This document shows positions 26,385 to 35,563 of a stretch of 64,000 nucleotides of DNA, in pieces. The number at the start of each line of letters is the position of its first letter. Position 1 is the first letter of the stretch. The stretch covers positions 930,001 through 994,000 of the forward strand of contig NZ_AP019827.1 in assembly GCF_008327825.1 (NCBI RefSeq), written 5' to 3'. The translations under genes were made by a program, and so were the position numbers. Below the pieces are notes generated by a model. It had not been told where the DNA came from, made no database searches, and worked only from the letters and a program-made list of their open reading frames with translations. This DNA is from Leptotrichia shahii (lineage in GTDB: Bacteria; Fusobacteriota; Fusobacteriia; Fusobacteriales; Leptotrichiaceae).

Positions 26385-27851
26385 ATGGAAAAAAAGCGTG
26401 AAGAACTGTTAAAGGGTTCTGTCTTGAAATTATTTATAAAATATTTCATACCAACACTTATTGGATCTGCTGCAGTTGTTCTTTACAACATTGTTGATAG
26501 ATTCTTTGTTGGAAAAATTAGTGAAAAGGCACTTGCAGGTGCGGGAATCGCCTTTTATATTGTTATGTTAATCATTGCTTTCTCAATGTTCATCGGAGTT
26601 GGAGCTGGGACTATTATTTCGATTAGGCTTGGACAAGGAAAAAAGGGAGAAGCAAAAAAAATATTGGGAAATGCTGTAACATTGTTTACAGTTTTAGGAA
26701 TTTTATTATATTTATTTTTAATATTGAATATTAACATGGTTTTACGATATTCAGGTGCTAATAATGAAACTTTGCCCTATGCAAGGGCTTATTTGGAAAT
26801 AATATTACTGGCAATTTTACCGTTATTTTATTCATTTGGACTTACAAATGTATTGAATGCAGCTGGAGCACCACGAGTTGCAATGTTTTCAATGTTAATT
26901 GGAGCAGTTGTAAATATTATTTTAGATTATGTGGCTGTAATGATTATGCACACTGGAATTGAAGGAACTGCCTATGCAACTTTAATTGGAAATTTATTAT
27001 CTGCGATATTTGTATTGTGGTTTTTAATTGCTGGGAAATTGCCTTTTAAAATTGATATGTTTGGATTTAAATTGGAAGAGGAAAGTGTTATTACGATAAG
27101 ATTTTCAAAATTGAGATTAGATCCAAAAGTAGTAAAGGATATTTTCTCGATTGGAATGTCGCCATTTTTACTACAAGCTGCAAGTTCAGGAGTGGGGCTT
27201 GTAACAAATAAAATTGTAGATATTTATGGCGGAACTTATGGTGTGGCAGTTATGACAATTATAAATTCCTATTTGCCGATTATGACAATGAGTGTCTATG
27301 CAGTTTCTCAAGCGGTTCAGCCAATAATCGGATTTAATTATGGTGCGAAAAATTTTACAAGAGTTAGAAAGTCCTTAATGACAGCCATAGGTGCAGGAGC
27401 TATGCTATCTTTTGCATTTTGGGTAATCGTAATGCTTTTGCCAAGACAATTGATTTTATTTTTTAATGAAAAGAGTACACCTGAAGCTTTAAGAGAAGGA
27501 ATAAAAGCTATTAGAATTTATTTTTCGCTTGTAATAATTTCATCTTTTGGAATAACTGTACCAAATTATTTTCAGGCAACTGGGCGTTCAAAATATTCGG
27601 TTGTAATGAATTTAATGCGGCAAGTTGTTATATTTCTAGTAGTTGTCATAGTTTTTTCAAATGTATGGAAATTAGAGGGTGTATGGATTGCGCAGCCGTT
27701 TACAGATTTTATGTTCTTTTTGATACTTCTAGTATTTTTATACAGAGAAAAAAGGTTTTTCGACAAAATGACTGAAAATCAAAGTCATTTATTGGAATTT
27801 AAAAAAATAGAATCTGCAGAGAATGAAAAAGTTGATAAAAATAATAAATAA
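26385..27851 (+). CDS. MATE-family multidrug/Na+ efflux protein
   Basis: Twelve predicted membrane helices in 488 residues with the MATE halves visible (VLYNIVDRFFVGKISEKALAGAG at the start of the first and the ...SYLPIMTMSVYAVSQAVQPIIGFNYGA block in the second). Probably exports cationic drugs or metabolites using an ion gradient. Position between lpxB and plsY suggests, but does not prove, a role in the envelope. Confidence 0.9.
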   Translation: MEKKREELLKGSVLKLFIKYFIPTLIGSAAVVLYNIVDRFFVGKISEKALAGAGIAFYIVMLIIAFSMFIGVGAGTIISIRLGQGKKGEAKKILGNAVTLFTVLGILLYLFLILNINMVLRYSGANNETLPYARAYLEIILLAILPLFYSFGLTNVLNAAGAPRVAMFSMLIGAVVNIILDYVAVMIMHTGIEGTAYATLIGNLLSAIFVLWFLIAGKLPFKIDMFGFKLEEESVITIRFSKLRLDPKVVKDIFSIGMSPFLLQAASSGVGLVTNKIVDIYGGTYGVAVMTIINSYLPIMTMSVYAVSQAVQPIIGFNYGAKNFTRVRKSLMTAIGAGAMLSFAFWVIVMLLPRQLILFFNEKSTPEALREGIKAIRIYFSLVIISSFGITVPNYFQATGRSKYSVVMNLMRQVVIFLVVVIVFSNVWKLEGVWIAQPFTDFMFFLILLVFLYREKRFFDKMTENQSHLLEFKKIESAENEKVDKNNK

Positions 27852-27877
27852 TTTATTAAATAAAAAGAGGAATAAAA

Positions 27878-28501
27878 ATGATTACAATTTTATTAATGGC
27901 ATTTTCATATATCTTGGGAAGTGTGCCAAATGCACTTTGGATAGGGAAAGTGTTTAAAGGAATAGATGTCCGTGAGCATGGAAGTAAAAATACAGGCTCT
28001 ACAAACGCTGCACGTGTTTTAGGGGTAAAATTAGGTATTTTAACATTAATACTGGATATTTCAAAAGGATTAGTTCCAACATTGCTGGCAGTTTTATTAA
28101 AAGTAGACTTTTTTGAAAATTTGACAAAAATATCAAATTTAGATTATGTGTTGGTTGGAATTTGTGCAATTCTAGGACATGTATTTTCTATTTTTATGAA
28201 TTTTAAAGGTGGAAAAGCTGTTGCGACAACACTTGGAGTATTTTTAGTTTTAGTGCCGAAGGCTATATTATTTGCAGCTATCGTATTTTTTGTAGTTTTT
28301 TCTATTTTTAGATATGTTTCACTTTCTTCAATTTTTGCAGCTATATCGCTTCCTATTTTTACATATTTTTTGTATCAGCAAATAGTATATATTATTCTAG
28401 GAATTTTAATAGCAATTTTAATTGTTGTAAAGCATAAAAGCAATATTGAAAGATTAAAAAATGGAACGGAATCCAAGTTTAGCTTAAAAAGTAAAAAATA
28501 A
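27878..28501 (+). CDS. plsY: Acyl-phosphate glycerol-3-phosphate acyltransferase
   Basis: Membrane acyltransferase starting phospholipid synthesis from acyl phosphate. Five to six helices; conserved motifs GSKNTGSTNAAR (motif 1), FKGGKAVATTLGVF (motif 2) and the C-terminal KHKSNIERLKNGTESK (motif 3). 207 residues, normal. Followed 72 bases later by gpsA, which makes its glycerol-3-phosphate substrate. Confidence 0.96.
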   Translation: MITILLMAFSYILGSVPNALWIGKVFKGIDVREHGSKNTGSTNAARVLGVKLGILTLILDISKGLVPTLLAVLLKVDFFENLTKISNLDYVLVGICAILGHVFSIFMNFKGGKAVATTLGVFLVLVPKAILFAAIVFFVVFSIFRYVSLSSIFAAISLPIFTYFLYQQIVYIILGILIAILIVVKHKSNIERLKNGTESKFSLKSKK

Positions 28502-28573
28502 GAAATTTATAATTAAATATAATTGCAAATAAAAATATTTAATACTATAAATATATAATGAAAGAAAGGGATA

Positions 28574-29599
28574 ATGATGAAAAATATACTAATTATTGGT
28601 GGTGGAAGTTGGGGAACTTGCCTTTCAAAACTATTATTGGAAAATGGACATAAAGTATATTTGTGGGAGCATAATGAGGAAGTTAGAAAAGTTATTCGTA
28701 GTACAAAGGAAAATCCCAAATTTCTACCAAATATAAAATTACCTGATAGTCTTAATGTCGTAGATGATTATGGAGAAATATTAAAAAATCCTGAAAAATA
28801 TGGAAAAATTGATATTTTATTATTAGCAACTCCAACGCAATTTTTAAGAAATGTTTTAAAAACATTGAAAAATTTCTTAAATTATAATATAATATTGGTG
28901 AATGTTGCAAAAGGTTTAGAAATTGCTACAAAAAAAAGAATCTCTGAAATTGTGGCTGAAGAACTGGAAAATAAGGAATATAGCTATGTTTTACTAGCTG
29001 GGCCGACACATGCCGAAGAAGTGGCACAAAAACTGCCATCTGCAATACTTTCTGTGTCTAAGGATGAAGAAGCTGCAAAAATCGTTCAAACTACATTTAG
29101 CAATCTTTATTTTAGAGTTTATACGGGAACGGATCTTATGGGAGCTGAACTTGCGGGCGCATTAAAGAATTGTCTTGCAATCGCAGCAGGAATTGCCGAT
29201 GGAATGGGTTATGGAGATAATACAAAAGCTGCCCTTATAACTCGTGGAATTAATGAAATGTTTGAAATTGCAAAATTTTATAATGCTAATCCAAAAACAT
29301 TTATGGGATTGTCGGGACTTGGAGATATTATTGTAACTTGTACAAGCAAACATAGTAGAAATAGATATGTTGGGGAAAAGCTGGGGCAAGGACAAAAAAT
29401 TAAAGATATAGTTTCACACATGAATATGGTATCAGAAGGTGCAGAAACAATAAAAGCTCTTTATAAAATTATAAAGGAAAACAACTTGAAGGCACCTATT
29501 TTTACAGCACTTTATGAAGTAATCTATGACGGAAAGCCGGTTTCAGAATTGGAATCTACATTTATGAGCAGAGATTTGAAGTCAGAATTTTTAAATTGA
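28574..29599 (+). CDS. gpsA: Glycerol-3-phosphate dehydrogenase [NAD(P)+]
   Basis: Reduces dihydroxyacetone phosphate to glycerol-3-phosphate for phospholipid synthesis. Rossmann motif GGGSWGTCLSKLL at the N-terminus, AGPTHAEEVAQKLPSA, the catalytic lysine region in ELAGALKNCLAIAAG, and GLGDIIVTCTSKHSRNR. 341 residues, normal. Two adjacent ATGs (28574, 28577) both fit the ribosome site. Forms a lipid pair with plsY. Confidence 0.96.
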   Translation: MMKNILIIGGGSWGTCLSKLLLENGHKVYLWEHNEEVRKVIRSTKENPKFLPNIKLPDSLNVVDDYGEILKNPEKYGKIDILLLATPTQFLRNVLKTLKNFLNYNIILVNVAKGLEIATKKRISEIVAEELENKEYSYVLLAGPTHAEEVAQKLPSAILSVSKDEEAAKIVQTTFSNLYFRVYTGTDLMGAELAGALKNCLAIAAGIADGMGYGDNTKAALITRGINEMFEIAKFYNANPKTFMGLSGLGDIIVTCTSKHSRNRYVGEKLGQGQKIKDIVSHMNMVSEGAETIKALYKIIKENNLKAPIFTALYEVIYDGKPVSELESTFMSRDLKSEFLN

Positions 29600-29632
29600 G
29601 AAATATATAAAAAATAAAATTGGAGTGAGGTA

Positions 29633-30454
29633 ATGGAAGATAACAACTTAAACTTAATGTCGTTATATCTAAGTGATATTCAAAAATTTGATTTACTTTC
29701 AAAGGAAGAAGAATACGAACTGCTAAAGCGAATTAGGAAAGATAATGACGAACAGGCAAGACAGTTACTGATTTTATCAAATTTAAGACTGGTAATAAGT
29801 ACAGCTAAAAAATCTCTTGGAAATGGATTGCCTCTAATTGATTTAATTAGCGAAGGGAATATTGGATTGATAAAGGCTATAAATAAATTTGACTATGAGA
29901 AGGGTCATAGATTTAGCACATATGCAGTATGGTGGATAAAACAGTCAATTAAAAAGGCAATTATCAATATTGGAAGGGATATTAGAATACCATCTTATAA
30001 ATATGAGCAATTATCAAAAGTAAATAAAGTCATAAAAGATTATAATGCCATTCACGGTGAAGCTCCATCAACAGAATATATTGCAAAGGAAGTTGATTTA
30101 AAGGAAAGCAAGGTTATATTGCTTTTAGGTGAATTTCAGGATATAATGTCATTAAATGAAACAATAGGCGATAATATTTATCTGGAGGATATTATTGGGA
30201 AAAATGATGATGTTGAAGATAAGATAATAAAAGAGGATCAGCTTATTGAAATGAAGGAATTGCTTGAAAAGGTTTTAAATGAGCGTGAAAGGTTAATTCT
30301 CGAATATCGTTATGGATTATATGACAATAAAATCCATACATTAAAGGAAATAGGCGAACAAATGGGGATTACACGTGAAAGAGTTAGGCAAATTGAGAAA
30401 AAAGCTATAACAAAATTAAAGGGACATTTGGAAGAATATAAGGATATATTATAG
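29633..30454 (+). CDS. RpoD-like sigma-70 factor (no region 1.1)
   Basis: RNA polymerase sigma subunit of 273 residues. Region 2 includes GHRFSTYAVWWIKQSIKKAI (regions 2.3-2.4, promoter melting and -10 recognition); region 3 follows; region 4.2 is TLKEIGEQMGITRERVRQIEKKA. It lacks the acidic region 1.1 of most primary sigma factors, so it may be a group 2 factor or a compact principal sigma. The promoters found here fit housekeeping sigma recognition. Fifteen bases separate it from dnaN. Confidence 0.92.
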   Translation: MEDNNLNLMSLYLSDIQKFDLLSKEEEYELLKRIRKDNDEQARQLLILSNLRLVISTAKKSLGNGLPLIDLISEGNIGLIKAINKFDYEKGHRFSTYAVWWIKQSIKKAIINIGRDIRIPSYKYEQLSKVNKVIKDYNAIHGEAPSTEYIAKEVDLKESKVILLLGEFQDIMSLNETIGDNIYLEDIIGKNDDVEDKIIKEDQLIEMKELLEKVLNERERLILEYRYGLYDNKIHTLKEIGEQMGITRERVRQIEKKAITKLKGHLEEYKDIL

Positions 30455-30469
30455 AGAAGAGGTGAAAGT

Positions 30470-31597
30470 ATGTTACATATAATTGTAGATAGAAAATCAT
30501 TATTGAGAGCTATGACTATAGTTGAAAATGCAGTAACTGAAAATAAAATAAGAGAAGTTCTTTCTGGAATTTATATTGAAACAAACGAAGGAAAGGCAAT
30601 CTTACGGGGAACAGATTTGGAACTGTCTATAAATACAGAAATAAAAGCACAAGTGGAAGAAGATGGAAAAATTGTTATAAAACATAAGTTAATTGAAGAA
30701 TTTTTAAAACAAATTTCTGATGATAAAATAACTTTAATTGAGGAAAAGGGGAAATTGATAATTCAGGCAAGTTCAACAAATACTGAATTTTCATTATATG
30801 ATGTAGAAAATTTTCCAGTTCAGTCAAGACTTGAAAATGGAGTTGAATATGTATTTGAAAAGGCGAAATTATTAAATAATATTGAAAATGTGAAAATATC
30901 TGCTTCTCCAAATCCAGAAAACCTTGCTGTAAACTGTATCAGAGTTGAAATTGAGGAAAATAAATTAAAACTTGTTTCATCTGACACATATAGATTGACA
31001 TATATTGAAGAAGATTTGGAAGATTCTCAAAGAAATAAGGAAAATCTTAGCTTGAGCATTCCATTAAAGACAATTGATGGATTAATAAAAATTATGAAGT
31101 TGATAGATGAGGAAAAGATTGTAGTCAAATCAGATGGCTCAAAAGTATTTTTTAAATTGTCAAATGTGGAAATATTAACTCGTACAATTGATCTCCAATT
31201 TCCAGATTATAAATCAATTTTGAATAATTCACAGCATAATAAAAAGATATTGTTAAATACAAAGGATTTTTTGTCAGTATTGAGAAGAACAGCTATATTT
31301 GTCAGAGATAATAAAGAATCTAAAAATGGTGGGATATTTAATTTTTCAAATAATAAGCTGCTGCTTACAGGAACGAGTGAAAATGCACAGATAAAAGAAG
31401 AAATTGTAACGATTCAAGAGGGTGAAGATTTAAGAATATCATTAAATGTTAAATTTTTACTCGATTTTATTTCTACAATTAAGGGAAAAGTTACGGTGCT
31501 GGAGTTGCTAAACAATAAAAGTTCAGTAATTGTAAAGGATGAAGATAATGATAAATCGCTTTACTTCACAATGCCATTGGCACTTAGAGAAAGTTAA
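30470..31597 (+). CDS. dnaN: DNA polymerase III subunit beta (sliding clamp)
   Basis: Ring-shaped processivity clamp. Three repeated beta-clamp domains are seen; the N-terminal region begins IIVDRKSLLRAMTIVENAV, domain 2 has the SSDTYRLTY segment, and the C-terminus ends YFTMPLALRES, a variant of the usual MPMRL end. 375 residues, normal. It lies directly after a sigma factor and not next to dnaA; no cluster of DnaA boxes is visible around it, so no origin is claimed. Confidence 0.95.
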   Translation: MLHIIVDRKSLLRAMTIVENAVTENKIREVLSGIYIETNEGKAILRGTDLELSINTEIKAQVEEDGKIVIKHKLIEEFLKQISDDKITLIEEKGKLIIQASSTNTEFSLYDVENFPVQSRLENGVEYVFEKAKLLNNIENVKISASPNPENLAVNCIRVEIEENKLKLVSSDTYRLTYIEEDLEDSQRNKENLSLSIPLKTIDGLIKIMKLIDEEKIVVKSDGSKVFFKLSNVEILTRTIDLQFPDYKSILNNSQHNKKILLNTKDFLSVLRRTAIFVRDNKESKNGGIFNFSNNKLLLTGTSENAQIKEEIVTIQEGEDLRISLNVKFLLDFISTIKGKVTVLELLNNKSSVIVKDEDNDKSLYFTMPLALRES

Positions 31598-31925
31598 TTA
31601 ATTTTGTGAAGGAGATATTTTAATTAATAAAGAAAAAAGTTTAAATCAATTGGAAACAATTAGATGGTTTATATTTTTATTTTTACCAGAATTTATAACT
31701 CTGATTTATATTATTGTGAGAATTATAATTAGTTCTTATTTTTTAGAAGATTTCCTTATTGCTGTATTGTTTTTTTTTGAGTCTACATAACGATATATAT
31801 TATTTAAAAATAATATTAAATTCAGTATTATTAATTCTGTTTATAACATTTATGAATTATTATGATAATTGATAAATGTTATGTAATCAAATTTTTAGTC
31901 AAAATAATAGAAAGGAGAATATGCA
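31598..31925. other. Region between dnaN and metA
   Basis: Mostly filled by a broken small membrane-protein gene (31623-31872). No clear promoter was identified for metA beyond AT-rich sequence. Confidence 0.55.
31623..31872 (+). pseudogene. Frameshifted small membrane protein
   Basis: GAAGGAG at 31608-31614 precedes a frame reading INKEKSLNQLETIRWFIFL..., hydrophobic, to a stop at 31788. Removing one T from the nine-T run near 31770-31778 lets the protein continue (LSLHNDIYYLKIILNSVLL...) to 31872, for about 82 residues with two to three membrane helices. The expected start position reads ATT rather than ATG. So it has two lesions, or one lesion and a rare start. Family not recognised. Confidence 0.5.
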
Positions 31926-32864
31926 ATGCCTATAAAAATACCAAATAACTTACCGGCTGTAGATATTTTAGCAAAGGAGAACATCTTTGTAATGGATGAA
32001 AGAAGGGCATTGTCACAAGATATTCGTCCTTTAAAATTTATAATAATAAATCTTATGCCTACCAAAATTGAAACAGAAACACAATTATTAAGACTTTTAA
32101 GTAACACTCCGCTTCAAATTGAAGTAACTTTTTTAAAGATGACATCTTATGTATCTAAAAATATATCAAAGGAACATATGTCGAATTTTTATAAGACTTT
32201 CAATGATATAAAGAATGATTATTTTGATGGACTTATAATAACAGGAGCACCTGTGGAAAATATGCCTTTTGAAAAGGTTATTTACTGGAAGGAATTGACA
32301 GAAGTTATGGAGTGGAGCAAAACCCATGTTTATTCTACAATGTGTATTTGCTGGGGAGCACAGGCGGCACTTTATTATCATTATGGAATCAAAAAATATC
32401 CATTAAAGGAAAAACTTTTTGGAATTTATCCATTAAAAATTGATATTTGCCATACAATGCTGCTGCGTGGATTTGATGAAGTGTTTAATATGCCGCAATC
32501 ACGGCATACAGAAGTCCATGCAAAGGATATAGAAAAAATTCCTGAACTAGAAATCATTGCCAATTCTAAAGAAGCTGGAGTGAGTATTGTGCGTAGCCGA
32601 GATAAACGTAATATTTTTATTATGGGGCATTTGGAATATGATAGAATGACATTGGCGAAAGAGTATGAGAGAGATGTAAAATTAGGAAAAGATATAAAAA
32701 TTCCCTATAATTATTATACAAACGATGACACAACTAAAATACCGCTTTTTGTGTGGAGAGCCCATGCAAATTTACTGTTTTCAAATTGGATAAATCATCA
32801 TGTTTATCAAGGTACACCTTATGATTTGACAACATTGGGAGAAATTCCTAGTTTTCAAATTTAA
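31926..32864 (+). CDS. metA: Homoserine O-acetyltransferase (MetA type)
   Basis: Acylates homoserine to start methionine synthesis. The catalytic cysteine is in [13 protein letters not shown], with PQSRHTEV (His) and the later MGHLEYDR segment also typical. Residue 111 is Glu (GAPVE), which in this family goes with acetyl-CoA rather than succinyl-CoA, despite the old name homoserine succinyltransferase. 312 residues, normal. AAAGGAG ribosome site. Together with metNIQ and thrB it shows that homoserine and methionine metabolism is active. Confidence 0.94.
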   Translation: MPIKIPNNLPAVDILAKENIFVMDERRALSQDIRPLKFIIINLMPTKIETETQLLRLLSNTPLQIEVTFLKMTSYVSKNISKEHMSNFYKTFNDIKNDYFDGLIITGAPVENMPFEKVIYWKELTEVMEWSKTHVYSTMCICWGAQAALYYHYGIKKYPLKEKLFGIYPLKIDICHTMLLRGFDEVFNMPQSRHTEVHAKDIEKIPELEIIANSKEAGVSIVRSRDKRNIFIMGHLEYDRMTLAKEYERDVKLGKDIKIPYNYYTNDDTTKIPLFVWRAHANLLFSNWINHHVYQGTPYDLTTLGEIPSFQI

Positions 32865-32954
32865 TATTATTTTTTGTTAAAATAATTTTATATTTTTTAA
32901 CAGAATTAGTAAAAAATTTTTAGAAACAGAGTTAATTATTTATAGAAAATAAAA

Positions 32955-33006
32955 AGCTGTCAAGTAATATTTATTAAAAAATAAATTATGCAAGACAGTT
33001 TTTTTA
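32955..33006. terminator. Bidirectional terminator metA / yiiX-like
   Basis: CTGTC (32957-32961) and GACAG (32994-32998) close an AT-rich stem, with T-rich tails on both sides; it separates convergent genes. Confidence 0.65.
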
Positions 33007-33034
33007 TTACAAAGTTATTTGTTAAATAAGATAT

Positions 33035-33613
33035 TTATTGGGCATAAATAGATATATTTTCAAGTAAAGGGGAATCCAGTATGTCAAATGGCATAACCCA
33101 TCCGCCTCCATTGGAATCTAGATCTACTTCACGACCAACTTTTTTCCCCGCTTTTTTAAATACTAAATATACAAATTGTGAACAGTAAAGCCTTTTGTCA
33201 AAATCCTTGGTAAATGTTAATCCATAAGGTTTAGTTATAGTTTCATCAATTTCTTTAAATAGTGCTGATTTAAATTTTTCATCTATTCCTTTCAATCTGA
33301 AAATGGCAATTTTTCTATCAAGATTTTCCCAGGCATATATTGGACTCTCGCTGTAACCTGCAGAATATGTTGGAAATTCAATTATTTTTTTACGTTCGTT
33401 AAGAACAGCAGCATGTCCCCACATTGAACGTAAAGTCGGTTTTTTTGATAAAATGAGAATATCTCCTGGCTGAAGTTTATCAGCATTTGAGATGACTTCG
33501 TGTGGTGTATACCAAAAATACTTATCTTCTGGTTTTGTTTTACATATAAGTGCAAGAGTTAGAATTAAAAAGAGCATTAGTCTCTTTATATTTCTTTTTA
33601 AGTAAATATTCAT
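33035..33613 (-). CDS. YiiX/YebB-like permuted NlpC/P60 hydrolase
   Basis: 192-residue protein with an N-terminal hydrophobic signal or anchor (RLMLFLILTLALIC). The body fits the circularly permuted papain-like fold: QPGDILILSK, then His in MWGHAAVLNE, and Cys in RLYCSQFVYLVFKKAG. Members are amidases or peptidases acting on cell-wall peptides or lipids; the substrate is not predictable. The N-terminus ends ...ALIC, so lipid attachment is possible but the lipobox is poor. AAAGGAA ribosome site; single minus-strand gene. Confidence 0.78.
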   Translation of the reverse strand: MNIYLKRNIKRLMLFLILTLALICKTKPEDKYFWYTPHEVISNADKLQPGDILILSKKPTLRSMWGHAAVLNERKKIIEFPTYSAGYSESPIYAWENLDRKIAIFRLKGIDEKFKSALFKEIDETITKPYGLTFTKDFDKRLYCSQFVYLVFKKAGKKVGREVDLDSNGGGWVMPFDILDSPLLENISIYAQ

Positions 33614-33862
33614 AATTGATTGTTCCTTTCTATTTATTAATTTTAATAACCAAACTTACATATATTATATAAAAAAGATACAAATTAGTCTAGTATATTT
33701 TTTAATAAAAACATTTTTAAATATAATTTATTTAATGTAATAAAAAAATTAATTTTTTTTAAAAGAAATCTAAAAAATTGCTTGTATTTTTTCTAAGTTT
33801 ATGATTTAATTAAAGTAGGGAAGTTAAATAAAATTATAATATTTTTAGAATAGGAGGAATGG

Positions 33863-34669
33863 ATGCAAACTAATCCGGCTTTAGCTGAACGAAAGCAAAG
33901 AATTGATTCCAATATGTCCAAGATTAAGCATAAAATAGTAGTGATGAGTGGAAAAGGTGGAGTTGGGAAAACGACCATGTCTGTTAATTTAGCCTATGGA
34001 TTGTCGTTACGGGGATACAAAGTTGGTATTCTTGATGCAGATTTGCATGGGCCTAATATTCCGATCATGTTTGGGAAAGAAGGAGTAAAGCTTTCAAGAA
34101 TTTCTGAACCGCTGGAGATAACAGAAAACTTGCATATATCATCATTAAGTTTTTTTGTTCCTGATAATTCACCAGTTGTATGGAAGGGACCGCAAAAAAT
34201 TACGGCAATAATGGAAATGCTGGAAGGAATTAAATGGGGAGAGATTGATTATTTAATAGTCGACCTGCCGCCAGGAACAGGTGATGAAACATTGGGTATT
34301 GCTCAGAATATAGGAACTGATTCAAAAGCAGTTATTGTGACAACACCGCAAAAGGTTTCTTTGCTGGATTCTACAAGATCAATAAATTTTGCTAAATTGA
34401 TTAACTTGAATGTACTCGGTGTAATCGAAAATATGAGTGGTTTTATTTGCCCTGACTGTCAAAAAGAAGTTAATATCTTTAAAAAAGGTGGTGCCGAAAA
34501 AATGGCCCAAGAGAAAAAAACAGACTTTTTAGGATCAATACCATTGGATGGAAATATTGTGGAATCAAGTGATAATGGATTACCATTTATTTCAAACGAT
34601 TCTTTAGCTTCAAGAAGAATGAACGATATAATTGCTAAAGTAATTGAAAAAACAGAAAAAGAGAATTAA
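33863..34669 (+). CDS. Mrp/NBP35-family Fe-S cluster carrier ATPase
   Basis: P-loop ATPase that carries or inserts iron-sulphur clusters. Deviant Walker A SGKGGVGKTT near residue 34, ILDADLHGPNIP, the family-typical DLPPGTGDE, and a CPDC cluster-binding pair near residue 195. 268 residues, short form lacking the N-terminal DUF59 domain. AGGAGG ribosome site. A TTGCTT-16-TATGAT promoter (33778-33805) is plausible. Confidence 0.92.
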   Translation: MQTNPALAERKQRIDSNMSKIKHKIVVMSGKGGVGKTTMSVNLAYGLSLRGYKVGILDADLHGPNIPIMFGKEGVKLSRISEPLEITENLHISSLSFFVPDNSPVVWKGPQKITAIMEMLEGIKWGEIDYLIVDLPPGTGDETLGIAQNIGTDSKAVIVTTPQKVSLLDSTRSINFAKLINLNVLGVIENMSGFICPDCQKEVNIFKKGGAEKMAQEKKTDFLGSIPLDGNIVESSDNGLPFISNDSLASRRMNDIIAKVIEKTEKEN

Positions 34670-34692
34670 ATGTGAAAGGAGAGGTATTTTAA

Positions 34693-34728
34693 ATGTATCG
34701 TAATTGTAATATATTTATTATACAATAG
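34693..34728 (+). CDS. Micro-ORF leading the response regulator
   Basis: ATG with a strong AAAGGAGAGG (34675-34684) eight bases upstream encodes 11 residues (MYRNCNIFIIQ) and stops four bases before the response-regulator ATG. The larger gene has no ribosome site of its own, so this frame probably delivers ribosomes by termination-reinitiation. Protein function is not implied. Confidence 0.45.
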   Translation: MYRNCNIFIIQ

Positions 34729-34732
34729 AAAA

Positions 34733-35410
34733 ATGAAAGTATTAGTATTTAATAAAAATGAAAAAACCAGAATGGTAGTGGGACAGTTATTAAAGGAACT
34801 AAGTTTTAATGTTATATTGGCAGAAAATGAAGAACAAATGATAGATGCCCTAAAGACAGAGACTCTCGACATTTCTTTTTTGGATATTAACTCGATTGAA
34901 GATTTTCCATTGGCAATAGAAAAAATAACAAGATATAAAAAACAAAGTTATATTCTAATGGCAATTGAACAAGATGACAGATATTCGAAAACCGAAGCTC
35001 TACTGAAGGGAATAGATGACTATGTCTACAATGATTTTAGATTGGAAGAACTTTCAGCCAAATTTAGAGCAATAGTGAGAATTTTAAATAAACGGCTTAC
35101 TGAAGATGAAATGGGAATTTTAACAGCCTATGATCTAACATTGAATCCTGCAAATAGGGAAGTTAAACGTGATGGAAAAGAAATAGAATTAACAAACAAG
35201 GAATTTTTATTATTGGAATATTTCTTGAGAAACAAAAATAGAGTTCTTACTAGAACAATGATTTCTGAAAAAATTTGGGATATAGACTTCGTTTCAGAAA
35301 GTAATATTGTAGATGTGTACGTTAATTTCTTGAGATCAAAGATAGATAAGGGATATGATCAAAAAATTATAAAGACTGTAAGAAGTGTTGGATATATTAT
35401 AAAAGAGTAG
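34733..35410 (+). CDS. OmpR-family response regulator with degenerate receiver
   Basis: N-terminal receiver (about 1-115) and C-terminal winged helix (about 125-225, with LTNKEFLLLEYFLRNKNRVLTR and the VRSVGYIIKE end). The likely phosphorylation Asp is kept (D51), but the acidic pair after strand 1 is NKN (7-9), the Thr/Ser after strand 4 is replaced (MAIE), and the Lys after strand 5 is Asn (YND, near 100). Phosphorylation-independent control is therefore likely. No histidine kinase is adjacent. Start follows a micro-ORF and lacks its own ribosome site. Confidence 0.9.
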   Translation: MKVLVFNKNEKTRMVVGQLLKELSFNVILAENEEQMIDALKTETLDISFLDINSIEDFPLAIEKITRYKKQSYILMAIEQDDRYSKTEALLKGIDDYVYNDFRLEELSAKFRAIVRILNKRLTEDEMGILTAYDLTLNPANREVKRDGKEIELTNKEFLLLEYFLRNKNRVLTRTMISEKIWDIDFVSESNIVDVYVNFLRSKIDKGYDQKIIKTVRSVGYIIKE

Positions 35411-35503
35411 ATCGTTTATTTTTCTATTAAATGATAGCAAATATTTTAGTTACCTTATTCTTAATTGTAATAATAACAAATTCATAAAAAATATAAATTT
35501 TTA

Positions 35504-35532
35504 TTGATTTTACAAAAATAATGTGATAAAAT
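35504..35532 (+). promoter_or_regulatory. sodA promoter
   Basis: TTGATT (35504-35509), 17-base spacer, TAAAAT (35527-35532). Confidence 0.6.
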
Positions 35533-35563
35533 ATATCTAAATAAAAGGTTAGGAGTGATAAAA

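Noticed and set aside
30470-31925. Chromosome origin next to dnaN
   Set aside because: No cluster of DnaA boxes and no dnaA gene nearby.
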